In this document: positions 25,361 through 33,631 of the stretch, in pieces | How positions within the stretch are numbered: the stretch's first letter is position 1 | Layout of the letters: each line of letters starts with the position of its first letter | Source of the DNA: Myxococcales bacterium | GTDB lineage: Bacteria; Myxococcota_A; UBA9160; UBA4427 | DNA length: 36,203 bases | Direction of reading: 5' to 3' | NCBI GenBank assembly: GCA_012960035.1 | Contig: DUBZ01000027.1 | Span: forward strand, 1-36,203 | Translations under genes and position numbers: made by a program | Notes under the pieces: generated by a model | What the model saw: the letters and a program-made list of their open reading frames with translations, nothing else | Database searches by the model: none | What the model was told of the DNA's origin: nothing

Positions 25361-26202
25361 GCGCCCCTCCGTTTCCCGCCCTCGCTGAATTGCAACGCTT
25401 CATGAGCGAACTTATCCGAGCACCCGAAGGCGTTGCTGCGGGCATGCAGGACCTAATCTCCCGAGGCCTACTCGAAAGCGATGACCTTTCGTACGCCATC
25501 GACGCAAGCGATCGTCTGGCACCCCACGCGCGACTCGACATCTACGCGAGCATGTATTTCTTCCGATTGCTCGACTGCCTCGCCGACGACTTTCCCAAAA
25601 CGAAAGAACGCCTCGGCGATGTACACTTCAACAACTTGATCACCGACTACCTGCTCGCGCACCCACCCTCCCACTATTCGCTTCGCGAAGCGGGACGCGC
25701 GCTACCGGGCTTTCTCGCAGGACACGAACTAGCCACTACTTTCCCTGCAGCTGGCGACACCGCACAGCTCGAATGGGCTCGAGTCGATGTTTTCGATGAT
25801 TTCGACGTCTCGGTCCTCGACCGCGACACGCTTCTCGAGGGCAGCGAGCAAGGGCCCGAGTATTTTTCCATTCGCTTCATTTCCGCAGCGCGCTTGGTCG
25901 AAGTCGATTCGCGCGTCCTGGCGCAATGGGATTCGCCAGAAGATGCGTTCGACCCGGCCGATCCCGGGGAGGGGACTGTCGCCGTTGTGGTCTGGCGCAA
26001 GGGGTTTCGCGTATTGCATCGACGCGCCGTCGAAGACGAAGCCCGCTGCTTCTCCGCCCTTGCCCAGGCGGGTGTCACTTTGTCCGAACTTGCCGAGATG
26101 TTGCTCAAGCCCGACGCAAGCGCCGAGCGCACCAGTGAACGGTTTGCGGCCCTACTCGAACTCTGGATTCAAAACGAGCTCCTGACAGACGCGCGCTCAT
26201 AA
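25357..26202 (+). CDS. bufC: BufC, DUF2063/HvfC-type partner protein
   Basis: A 281 aa protein. Residues ~8-105 form the HvfC/BufC N-terminal domain (annotated DUF2063, formerly a putative DNA-binding domain), with RLDIYASMYFFRLLDCLADDFP as its core (split here as 54-75). A mixed alpha/beta C-terminal domain contains VVVWRKGFRVLHRR. In characterised systems BufC-like partners recognise the leader or precursor peptide and hold it at the MNIO active site. Translationally coupled to bufB. No DoxX-type bufD follows. Confidence 0.88.
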   Translation: MSAPPFPALAELQRFMSELIRAPEGVAAGMQDLISRGLLESDDLSYAIDASDRLAPHARLDIYASMYFFRLLDCLADDFPKTKERLGDVHFNNLITDYLLAHPPSHYSLREAGRALPGFLAGHELATTFPAAGDTAQLEWARVDVFDDFDVSVLDRDTLLEGSEQGPEYFSIRFISAARLVEVDSRVLAQWDSPEDAFDPADPGEGTVAVVVWRKGFRVLHRRAVEDEARCFSALAQAGVTLSELAEMLLKPDASAERTSERFAALLELWIQNELLTDARS

Positions 26203-26278
26203 ACCGCCACCGAACTGCGTCGCGCCCCAGCTTTTAGACGAACGACCGAAACGCGAGCGGGCACGATGGCGAACAAGC

Positions 26279-26614
26279 GTGATAGATTCCATCGCGATGA
26301 GTGAACAGCCCCCCGAAACCAGTCCCCCCACCGCGCCTGCGAAGGACTACACCCGTGAACTTGGTGTTGTCGAATGCTTCGTCGCAATCACGAATGAATG
26401 TCAGAGTGGCCCGGTGCGCACAATGGCAAGCCATGCCCTTGAAGCCATCAAGTCGGGCGGGCCCGAAGTCATGCGGGAGCAGGTTTACTATGTCTTGAGC
26501 GCGCTCCAAGGATGGCGGGGAGAGCGGGCGAGCCAAGTTCATGCATCGCTCACCAAGTACTATCAGGACACTGCACCGCCAGCCCCACCCACCTCGTCCA
26601 ACGTACCGGACTGA
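26279..26614 (+). CDS. Hypothetical 105-111 aa soluble protein
   Basis: I do not recognise this protein. A Pro/Thr-rich N-terminus (about 8-22) is followed by a conserved-looking helical core from about 23 to 95 (YTRELGVVECFVAITNEC, then ALEAIKSGG and VYYVLSALQGWRGERA), and a Pro-rich tail. It has no signal peptide or membrane segment and only two cysteines. Start candidates are GTG at 26279 and ATG at 26297 (MSEQPP); the latter seems more natural. It lies 76-94 bp after bufC on the same strand, so it may be co-transcribed with the bufferin operon. Codon pattern looks coding. Confidence 0.6.
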   Translation: MIDSIAMSEQPPETSPPTAPAKDYTRELGVVECFVAITNECQSGPVRTMASHALEAIKSGGPEVMREQVYYVLSALQGWRGERASQVHASLTKYYQDTAPPAPPTSSNVPD

Positions 26615-26654
26615 CGTCCCTCGAACCTCCGCGCGGCGGAGACTGGAGTCCCAC

Positions 26655-27356
26655 TTGGAAAAGATCGTCTACCTCGTTTGGAAACCCGCAGATATTTCAG
26701 ACGTAGACTTTCGCGATCAACTCACCGGTGAAACTGCAAAACAAATTCTCGCGAGCGGCGCACACAAGCTCAGCGTTCTCTGTCCGGATGAAACCACCGA
26801 AGCCCTCGCGCCGGCCAGCATCACCCAAGTCGACTCTCCCTATTGCGGAATGGTGTCTGCATGGGTCGACCTCGCGGACGATCGCGCGCCCATCGAAAGG
26901 GCGATCGCACGGGTCACCGAAAAGGTGGCGGGTTATCTCGTGGTCGAATCGGTGCCGACAGTGAACACGACCCACACCGCACCGGAAGGCGAACGCACCC
27001 CGGGCACGACGCTGCTCACCTGCCTCACACCGCTTCCTGACATGACGATTTCCGCATTCTTCAAGCACTGGTTCGAAGTGCAACGGCGCGTAGCGACCGA
27101 AACCCAATGCACCTACCTCTACATTCGAAACGTTGTGGTGCAGAAGCTCACGGCCGATGCCCCCGACTACGTGGGAATCGTCGAAGAGGGCTTCCCGACC
27201 CCCGCCGTGACCGACCCGATGCTCTGGTACAACGCCAACGGGTCTGAGGAAAAGATGAAGGAGAACCTCGGCAAGATGATGGAGAGCGTGCAAGCGTTTC
27301 TCGACCTGTCGAAGATCGAGTCTCGCCCCACGAGCGAGTACATCATCAAAGGCTGA
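26655..27356 (+). CDS. EthD-domain (dimeric alpha/beta barrel) protein
   Basis: A 233 aa protein with two ferredoxin-like halves. The first begins EKIVYLVWKPADIS (2-15); the second contains the EthD-like TISAFFKHWFEVQRRVATE segment. The EthD/dimeric alpha-beta barrel family includes accessory proteins of alkyl ether degradation and polyketide or aromatic metabolism; catalytic residues cannot be assigned. I choose the TTG at 26655, which has a GGAG site 6 nt upstream. The upstream in-frame extension to 26541 overlaps the preceding gene and is Arg/Pro-rich. The MBL-fold gene follows 44 bp later. Confidence 0.72.
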   Translation: MEKIVYLVWKPADISDVDFRDQLTGETAKQILASGAHKLSVLCPDETTEALAPASITQVDSPYCGMVSAWVDLADDRAPIERAIARVTEKVAGYLVVESVPTVNTTHTAPEGERTPGTTLLTCLTPLPDMTISAFFKHWFEVQRRVATETQCTYLYIRNVVVQKLTADAPDYVGIVEEGFPTPAVTDPMLWYNANGSEEKMKENLGKMMESVQAFLDLSKIESRPTSEYIIKG

Positions 27357-27400
27357 ACGCGCTGGCAGCCACCTCAACGAAGAACATCAAGGGTCATCCC

Positions 27401-28264
27401 ATGCAGATAGACTCCATTCGCGGGAACCGCCAGCGGCTCGACGGCGGCGCAATGTTTGGCAATTGCCCCCGTGCAGTATGGACCCGCTGGTCGCCGCCCG
27501 ACGACGAGAATCGAATCGACCTTGCTTGCCGGGCGCTCCTCGTACGCGAGGCAAGTGGACGAACGATCCTCTTCGAAACCGGCGTCGGAGCGTTCTTTGC
27601 TCCAGACATGCGCGAGCGCTTCGGCATCTTCGAAGCGGAGCACGTATTGCTGCGCTCGCTCGAAGCTGTGGGGGTTGCGGCGAGCGATGTCGACGTGGTG
27701 GTCTTGTCTCACTTGCACTTCGACCATTCCGGGGGCGCGCTCGCTCCCTATGTAGACGGCCGCGCACTCGAACTTGCCTTTGAGAACGCCCACTATGTCG
27801 TTGGTGAAAAAGGCTACGCCCGGGCGACTGCGCCGCATCCTCGCGATCGCGCCTCATTCATTCCCGAATTTCCCGCCCTGCTCGAGGCCACTGGCCGAGT
27901 CGAACGGGTGAGCGGGACAACCAGCAGCACGCTCGGCCCCGGTTACAGCTTCACCTACACCGACGGCCATACACCGGGGCTGATGCTCTCGCGGATCGAA
28001 TGCGCAGACCCGGGTCCGATCAACTTCGTGAGCGACTTGATCCCCGGCGTCCCGTGGATCCATACCCCGATCACGACGGGGTACGACCGCTACCCCGAAC
28101 TCTTGATTGACGAGAAGACCGAAACCCTCGAACGCGTCGTCGCAAACAATGAATGGCTGTTTCTGACCCACGACCCGGGCACTGCGATATGCCGCGTGAC
28201 TCGTGACGAACGTGGGCGATATAAAGCTGCCGACGAACGAGCAGAGCTTCACGTCTCAAACTGA
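27401..28264 (+). CDS. MBL-fold metallo-hydrolase (lactonase-like)
   Basis: A 287 aa metallo-beta-lactamase-fold hydrolase. The dinuclear zinc motif HLHFDH lies at 104-109. Further ligands are likely in YTDGHTPG, FVSDL and FLTHDP, as in quorum-quenching lactonases and related hydrolases. The N-terminal GGAMFGNCPRAVW resembles a common MBL subfamily. The substrate is unknown. The ATG at 27401 has an AAGGG site 8 nt upstream. Probably co-transcribed with the EthD gene. Confidence 0.88.
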   Translation: MQIDSIRGNRQRLDGGAMFGNCPRAVWTRWSPPDDENRIDLACRALLVREASGRTILFETGVGAFFAPDMRERFGIFEAEHVLLRSLEAVGVAASDVDVVVLSHLHFDHSGGALAPYVDGRALELAFENAHYVVGEKGYARATAPHPRDRASFIPEFPALLEATGRVERVSGTTSSTLGPGYSFTYTDGHTPGLMLSRIECADPGPINFVSDLIPGVPWIHTPITTGYDRYPELLIDEKTETLERVVANNEWLFLTHDPGTAICRVTRDERGRYKAADERAELHVSN

Positions 28265-28298
28265 CTGGCTCGCGCAACAGTCGAACCGACTCGTCAGT
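28260..28298. terminator. Compound hairpin between convergent genes
   Basis: ACTGAC (28260-28265) pairs perfectly with GTCAGT (28293-28298). Inside, AGTCG (28279-28283) pairs with CGACT (28287-28291) around AAC. It sits on the 29-bp gap between the MBL and amidohydrolase stops and could terminate both transcripts. There is no T-run. Confidence 0.35.
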
Positions 28299-29976
28299 CC
28301 GCGCGGCCTTTGCGAAGTACGCGTCCGGGCATCTCGCCTTCGGGGTCGATGGCGTCCGCGTCGTCGAAGCGAACCGTTTCCCCGTTGACCACCACCGCGC
28401 GCATGCCGACGGCGTCCGCGATCAATCGATCGCCGCCACCGGGCAAGTCGTTTACGCGGCGAAGCTTCGAGCAGCCCACCGTGTCGGGGTCGAAGACCGC
28501 AAGGTCCGCGGCAAGCCCGACTTCGAGTCGACCTCGATCGCGAATGCCGAAAACGTCCGCGGACCGCGACGTCAACAAGCTCACGGCTTGCTCAAGGTCG
28601 AGAACTTCCTTTTCTCGCGTCCAGTGACTCAACAAATGCGTCGAGAAGCATGCATCGCAAAGCTGGCTCGCATGAGCGCCGGCGTCCGACAACCCGAGAA
28701 TGACCCCGGGATGATTGAGCAACTCGGCAACTGCCTCTTCGTCTGTGTTGAAGATTGCCATGCGAAAGCGCGCCTTGAGGTCTGACTCAAGGGCGAGATC
28801 AAGAACCAAGTCTGCCGGATCGACGCCGCGCTCCGCCGCAAGCTCTGCGATGTTGCGTTCGTTGATGCTTGGGTCCTGGGGACATTCGGAGACCACACTG
28901 TCTTCCCAATTGCCCGTAATGCCTCCGGGTTGCTTGTTGCGAAATTCTGCCCGGAAGGCTTCGTCGGCGTAAATACGCTTCTTGCCTTCGTGGTCCGATT
29001 GTGAAACCTGCTTGAAGAAGGGAAGGCTCTCGAAGGGAAACGGTGCAGAAAACTGGAATTCAAAGTTGAGCGGCCGGCATGTGACCTGGGGATAAACTTC
29101 GAGCCCCTGGCCGGTGAGCTTTTCACTGGCTTCTAGAAAGCCGCGATGACTGCCCGGTCCGGCCATGCCGGCAAGAAGCGCTGTCCAACTGACGGGTGTG
29201 TTGGTGAGTCCGGCGATCTCACCAAACTGTTCGAAGAAGAGACCGGGGCCAACGGTTGCCTGCATCACGCCGTGGTCGAACTCACCGAGGCAACTCGCGA
29301 GCGCCAAAATTTCTTCGTAGGACGCCTCGCGGCTAGGCACCGGTCGTCCCGCGTAGCCAACATGGGTAGGCGACTTCGACGTCGCGAAACCGATCGCTCC
29401 CGCGGCCAAGGCCTCTCGTGCCAGGACTTGCATCTGTGCGACTTCGGCGTCGGTCGCTTCGCGTTCGGTCGCTTCTTCGCCCATGACGAAAAGACGCAAA
29501 GGCGTGTGCCCCAGCAAAGCCGCGAAATTGATCGCTGTGCCCTGGTTCTCGACGGCGTTGAGATATTCGGGAAACGATTCAAAGCCCCAGTCGTCACCCA
29601 CGCCTGCTTGCAACGCGGCGAACGACATTCCTTCGACATTCTCGAGGGTACGTAGAATCAACTCGCGATGGATCTCCCGGGTCGGCGCGATCCCGAAGCC
29701 GCAGTTGCCCACCACGACCGAAGTGACCCCGTGCCACGGAGATATGGTGAGCATGCGATCCCACATCACCTGGGCGTCGTAGTGGGTGTGGATGTCGATA
29801 AACCCTGGAGCAACCACGCAGCCCGACGCGTCGATCTCCCGCTTTGCGCTGCCCTTCACGTCACCCAGGGCTGCGATCTTGCCACCGACAACCCCGACAT
29901 CTCCCACGCTCCGCGGCGCACCCGTGCCGTCAATCAAGGTTCCACCGCGAACCAATAGATCGTATTGCTCAGACAT
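28294..29976 (-). CDS. Amidohydrolase, N-acyl-D-amino-acid deacylase type
   Basis: A 560 aa amidohydrolase-superfamily protein. The N-terminal beta-sandwich starts DLLVRGGTLIDGTG (6-19). Metal ligands are in APGFIDIHTHYDAQ (H63, H65), further barrel residues are in VVVGNCGFGIAP, and the catalytic Asp lies in LGLSDAGAHAS. The C-terminal part rebuilds the sandwich (LAADLAVFDPDTV). Relatives hydrolyse N-acyl-D-amino acids, dihydropyrimidine rings or other amides; several deltaproteobacterial homologues are only annotated by fold. The ATG has a GAGGAG site 8 nt upstream. Follows the SRPBCC gene on the same strand by 41 bp. Confidence 0.9.
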   Translation of the reverse strand: MSEQYDLLVRGGTLIDGTGAPRSVGDVGVVGGKIAALGDVKGSAKREIDASGCVVAPGFIDIHTHYDAQVMWDRMLTISPWHGVTSVVVGNCGFGIAPTREIHRELILRTLENVEGMSFAALQAGVGDDWGFESFPEYLNAVENQGTAINFAALLGHTPLRLFVMGEEATEREATDAEVAQMQVLAREALAAGAIGFATSKSPTHVGYAGRPVPSREASYEEILALASCLGEFDHGVMQATVGPGLFFEQFGEIAGLTNTPVSWTALLAGMAGPGSHRGFLEASEKLTGQGLEVYPQVTCRPLNFEFQFSAPFPFESLPFFKQVSQSDHEGKKRIYADEAFRAEFRNKQPGGITGNWEDSVVSECPQDPSINERNIAELAAERGVDPADLVLDLALESDLKARFRMAIFNTDEEAVAELLNHPGVILGLSDAGAHASQLCDACFSTHLLSHWTREKEVLDLEQAVSLLTSRSADVFGIRDRGRLEVGLAADLAVFDPDTVGCSKLRRVNDLPGGGDRLIADAVGMRAVVVNGETVRFDDADAIDPEGEMPGRVLRKGRAD

Positions 29977-30017
29977 CTGTGCTCTCCTCGTGCGAGGGTT
30001 GGGGGCTATGCCACTTT

Positions 30018-30440
30018 CTAGGATTCGCCGAGATGAGTCTTCAGCGCTGCCAACATTCCGTTGTATGCACCTTCGACGCCACTCGCAATCGCATCTGCGG
30101 GAACGCCAGCGGGCGCATCAAATGTCGCTCCCCAGTCGACTCGGCTCCCGGAACCGTTGGCAGACACCTTGATTGTGGCGAGATAATTTTCGACCGGAAG
30201 CGGGCCGCCAACAATCGCGTACGAAAGCGTGGTCGTTGCGTCGTCGAGGGATTCGAGTCGCTCTTCCATGATCGTGTTGCCCGGCATTTCAACGTGGCGA
30301 ACGGCTCCGACGCCGCTGCCTTCGACCTTGCAGCTCACAACACCCGGCGCCCAGGCTCCGATCCCGCCGTAGTCGGCGAGTTCTTTCCAAACCGCTTCAA
30401 CTGACGAACTAAATTCCAGATTGCAGGCGATCTCACTCAT
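30018..30440 (-). CDS. SRPBCC-family (START-like) protein
   Basis: A 140 aa single-domain protein of the SRPBCC/polyketide cyclase-type helix-grip fold: SSSVEAVWKELADYGGIGAWAP (about 11-32, split here), then GAVRHVEMP, LSYAIVGGPLPVENYLAT and a long C-terminal helix NGMLAALKTHL. These proteins bind hydrophobic ligands, and some act as cyclases or dehydratases. The start is ATG at 30440 with a GAGGAG site 9 nt upstream; an in-frame extension to 30515 reads as non-family sequence. Likely co-transcribed with the amidohydrolase. Confidence 0.85.
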   Translation of the reverse strand: MSEIACNLEFSSSVEAVWKELADYGGIGAWAPGVVSCKVEGSGVGAVRHVEMPGNTIMEERLESLDDATTTLSYAIVGGPLPVENYLATIKVSANGSGSRVDWGATFDAPAGVPADAIASGVEGAYNGMLAALKTHLGES

Positions 30441-30695
30441 GCTGTTTGACTCCTCAAATTTACTTTTTGGGTTGCGGGACGCGGGCGAGGTATTGGCGCT
30501 CGCCACGGGTCGCAAACGATCGGCCTACATTGTGTTGGAAACCTCTTCGATTGGCCAGCGTCAGCAATCGAACGCGAGGGGCACACAAAACCTTGGCGCC
30601 GCGAGTCGTTCGAGGCATTCTCCCGGCTCGCCAGCCTCAACCACTCACCGTCTGTTCCGCTCAGGCAAGACCGACCGCAAAGGCTCAGCTTCGTC

Positions 30696-32330
30696 ATGAC
30701 TTCTCGCCAGATCCTGGTCACCAGCGCCCTTCCCTACGTCAACGGTGACATTCACCTGGGGCATATGGTCGAGCATGTACAGACGGACATTTGGGTTCGC
30801 TATCAGCGCCTGCGCGGCCACAACTTGCGCTACTTCTGCGCGGACGACACCCACGGCACGGCGACCATGATTCGGGCACGAGAAGAAGGCATCGAGCCCG
30901 AAGCGCTGCTCGAAGACATGAGCGCCATCCATCAGGCAGACCTCGCGGGCTTTGGCATCTGTTTCGATCATTATGGAAGCACCCACGCGCCTTCGAACGA
31001 GAAGTTGGTCGGTGAGTTTTGGGCTGCCCTGAGAGCGGGCGGACACGTCGCCGAGCGAGACGTCACCCAACTATTCGATACAGAAGCGGGGGTATTCCTG
31101 GCTGACCGTTTTGTTCAGGGCGAATGCCCGCGATGCCAGGCTGCCGACCAGTACGGTGACAACTGCGATGCATGCGGCGCAACCTACACCCCGGACGAAC
31201 TCAAGAACCCGACGAGTACCCTCAGCGGGTCGGTTCCCGAAACGCGAACCGCCAAACATTTATTCGTGCAGCTGCGCGACTTCCAGGACTTCCTCGAGGA
31301 CTGGACTCAAACCGGCGATCGAATTCCGTCCGAAACCGCAAACTGGCTGAAGGGAACTTTCCTTTCTGAGCCACTCCGCGATTGGGACATCAGTCGACCG
31401 GCCCCGTACTTTGGTTTTGAAATTCCGGACGCGCCGGGCCACTACTTCTACGTGTGGTTAGACGCGCCGGTCGGTTACATCAGCGCGACCCAAGACTGGT
31501 GCGACGCCGGAGGCCACGACCTCGCCGATTGGTGGAAGAACGACGACTGTGAGATCCATCATTTCATCGGGAAAGACATCGCTTACTTCCACACTCTATT
31601 CTGGCCCGCGATGCTAAAGACCACGGGATACGCGCTCCCAAAGAAGGTTCACGTCCACGGCTTCCTTACCGTGAACGGTGAAAAGATGAGCAAGCGAAAG
31701 GGAACCTACATCCGCGCGCGTACCTACCTCGAACATCTGTCGCCTGACTACTTGCGATACTTCTATGCAAGCAAGCTGTCGAGTGCGGTTCATGACATCG
31801 ACCTCAACTTCGAAGAGTTCACCGCAAAGGTGAACTCCGACTTGGTGGGTAAGGTGGTGAACCTCGCGAGTCGCACCGCACGCTTTGTCGAAGGCAAAGC
31901 CCTCGCGCCCTACCCCGACGACGGAGGGCTGTTTGCCACCGCCGCCGCGGCCGCCACGGAAATTGCCGCGAGCTACGAAGCCTGCGACTACGGCAAGGCG
32001 CTGCGCACTGTGATGGCACTGGCCGATCGCGCGAACGAATACGTCGAAGCCAAAGCACCGTGGGTGATTCGCAAAGATCCAGAGCGCGCGGACGAACTGC
32101 TCGAAGTCTGCACGGTTTCACTCAATTTGTTTCGCCAGATCACGGTCTATCTCGCGCCCGTGCTTCCCGACCTCGCCGAGCGCGGCGCTTCCCTGCTGAG
32201 CGCGGGACCGATTACCTGGGAAGACACGCAGACACCGCTTGAAGGCAACGTGGTCGCCAAGTTTGAACACTTGATGCAGCGAGTGGATCCGAAAAAGCTC
32301 GACGCGTTGATCGCTGCAAGTCAGCAATAA
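30696..32330 (+). CDS. metG: Methionyl-tRNA synthetase
   Basis: A 544 aa class I synthetase that charges tRNA-Met. The HIGH motif is HLGH (20-23). The zinc knuckle uses C144/C147 (CPRC) and C157/C160 (CDAC), the single CxxC...CxxC arrangement of the E. coli type. The signature loop is KMSKR (330-334). The helical anticodon domain completes the protein. The C-terminal tRNA-binding (EMAP II-like) domain of the ~677 aa E. coli enzyme is absent, as in many bacteria. Essential housekeeping gene, divergent from the SRPBCC gene and convergent with lpxK. The start context is weak, but the N-terminal motif spacing fits. Confidence 0.96.
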   Translation: MTSRQILVTSALPYVNGDIHLGHMVEHVQTDIWVRYQRLRGHNLRYFCADDTHGTATMIRAREEGIEPEALLEDMSAIHQADLAGFGICFDHYGSTHAPSNEKLVGEFWAALRAGGHVAERDVTQLFDTEAGVFLADRFVQGECPRCQAADQYGDNCDACGATYTPDELKNPTSTLSGSVPETRTAKHLFVQLRDFQDFLEDWTQTGDRIPSETANWLKGTFLSEPLRDWDISRPAPYFGFEIPDAPGHYFYVWLDAPVGYISATQDWCDAGGHDLADWWKNDDCEIHHFIGKDIAYFHTLFWPAMLKTTGYALPKKVHVHGFLTVNGEKMSKRKGTYIRARTYLEHLSPDYLRYFYASKLSSAVHDIDLNFEEFTAKVNSDLVGKVVNLASRTARFVEGKALAPYPDDGGLFATAAAAATEIAASYEACDYGKALRTVMALADRANEYVEAKAPWVIRKDPERADELLEVCTVSLNLFRQITVYLAPVLPDLAERGASLLSAGPITWEDTQTPLEGNVVAKFEHLMQRVDPKKLDALIAASQQ

Positions 32331-32350
32331 GCGGTAGGCGGATCTAGCCG

Positions 32351-32545
32351 ATTGACACCGACTCCAACGCCTCCAAGGGACGGGGCCCGACCTTCGATGA
32401 AGGTCGCCATCCATCCGGACATTGGGAACTCGACGGCACCGCGGACGCGGGTGAACTCCGGTGGGTGGACGGCGCGATGTGGCCCGAAGACGCACAGATC
32501 GAAGACTTCATCGCACGACTCGAAGCGCGGACAACCGTGGGCTGA
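32351..32545 (+). CDS. Possible 64-codon gene or gene remnant without a standard start
   Basis: The frame from a stop at 32345 to TGA at 32543-32545 reads as ordinary soluble protein, for example HPSGHWELDG (residues 20-29) and MWPEDAQIEDFIARLEAR near its end. It has GC-rich third positions like real genes here, while the other frames read as Arg/Pro/Thr-rich noise. No ATG, GTG or TTG occurs in frame before the middle. An ATT at 32351 is preceded 8 nt upstream by AGGCGG. Either ATT is the start, or this is the tail of a gene whose front was lost after metG. Family unknown. Confidence 0.35.
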   Translation: MDTDSNASKGRGPTFDEGRHPSGHWELDGTADAGELRWVDGAMWPEDAQIEDFIARLEARTTVG

Positions 32546-32557
32546 ACGCGCAGACTC

Positions 32558-33631
32558 CTAGCGAAAACGTCCCAAGCCCAACTCACCTTCGATCCATTCG
32601 AGGAGGGCGTCGCCATCCTCCACGTCGAGACGCACCCCTAACACGCGAATGTCCGCGGCACCTGCCCAGTATGGCATGATCTTGCCAGCGTCTTTTTCAG
32701 TGGTCACCCACACCTCCGTTTCGTCAGCCAATCCACGCAGATTCTTGGCGACGTAACGATGGTGGTCGGGAAAAATGCGCTCAGCAATGACGACTGCGCC
32801 GAGCGCTTCGAGGGTTGTGCGAAGGGAGTCAGGGCGCGCGATGCCCGTCAACATGCCGACCTTCATTCCCCGCAACACACTCGGCTGAACCCGGATGTCG
32901 CCGCGCAGATTCCCAAGCGAGACTGGCCTTCGGTGCGCCCGAAAACGGGAGGCCCCGGTGCCAAAGCGTTGGATTTCGGTTTCGACTGTCGCGGACACCG
33001 GCCCCCCAATGTCGATGATCGCGTCGGCACGCTGCATGCCCGCAAGGGGTTCGCGCAATGGCCCCCGCGGCAAAACCTTCCCGTTGCCCAACCCAAAGTC
33101 CGCATCAAAGGTGAGCAGGTCGAGATCGCGATGCAGGCGGTGATGCTGGAAGCCGTCGTCGAGGATCAACACTTCGGCGCCTGAACATGAAATCGCGCGC
33201 AACGCTGCGAGTCCGCGGTCTCGAGAAACGATGACGGGTACCCCCGCGACTTGCCCGGCAAGCAACACCGGTTCGTCACCGGCCTGCTTGGGCCCGATGT
33301 GAAGCACCTTGCCGTCGCTTACGATCGTGACGTCTTGATCGGGCTGGCCCCCGTAGCCGCGACTCAGGAGTGCGACCTTATGACCGCGGCGATGCATTTG
33401 CTCAGCAAGCCATGACGCCATTGGGGTCTTGCCAGAACCCCCGACCAGGAGACTGCCAACGCTAATCACCCGTGCGTCGACGCGGCGGCGACCGGGACCA
33501 CGACGCAAGTATCCCCCGCGATCGGCAGCGGCACCCAAGCGAAAGAACCAAGCAGGGATCGCGAGCGGCAGCCACAGCAAACGCAGGAGTAGCCCTTCTG
33601 GCTCGGATGATCGCCAAGGCCAATTCATCAA
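32558..33631 (-). CDS. lpxK: Tetraacyldisaccharide 4'-kinase
   Basis: A 357 aa inner-membrane kinase that phosphorylates the 4' position of the lipid A disaccharide to give lipid IVA. An N-terminal amphipathic/membrane helix lies at 13-30 (LLLRLLWLPLAIPAWFFR). The P-loop is GGSGKTP (64-70). The hallmark DDGFQHHRL follows. The length is close to other LpxK proteins. The start overlaps the waaA stop by 4 bp. Its substrate comes from lpxB two genes upstream, consistent with a lipid A operon. Confidence 0.95.
   Translation of the reverse strand: MMNWPWRSSEPEGLLLRLLWLPLAIPAWFFRLGAAADRGGYLRRGPGRRRVDARVISVGSLLVGGSGKTPMASWLAEQMHRRGHKVALLSRGYGGQPDQDVTIVSDGKVLHIGPKQAGDEPVLLAGQVAGVPVIVSRDRGLAALRAISCSGAEVLILDDGFQHHRLHRDLDLLTFDADFGLGNGKVLPRGPLREPLAGMQRADAIIDIGGPVSATVETEIQRFGTGASRFRAHRRPVSLGNLRGDIRVQPSVLRGMKVGMLTGIARPDSLRTTLEALGAVVIAERIFPDHHRYVAKNLRGLADETEVWVTTEKDAGKIMPYWAGAADIRVLGVRLDVEDGDALLEWIEGELGLGRFR

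Noticed and set aside
32118..32495. Minus-strand frame covering the metG end
   Set aside because: Arg-rich reading opposite a strong metG frame; no motif.
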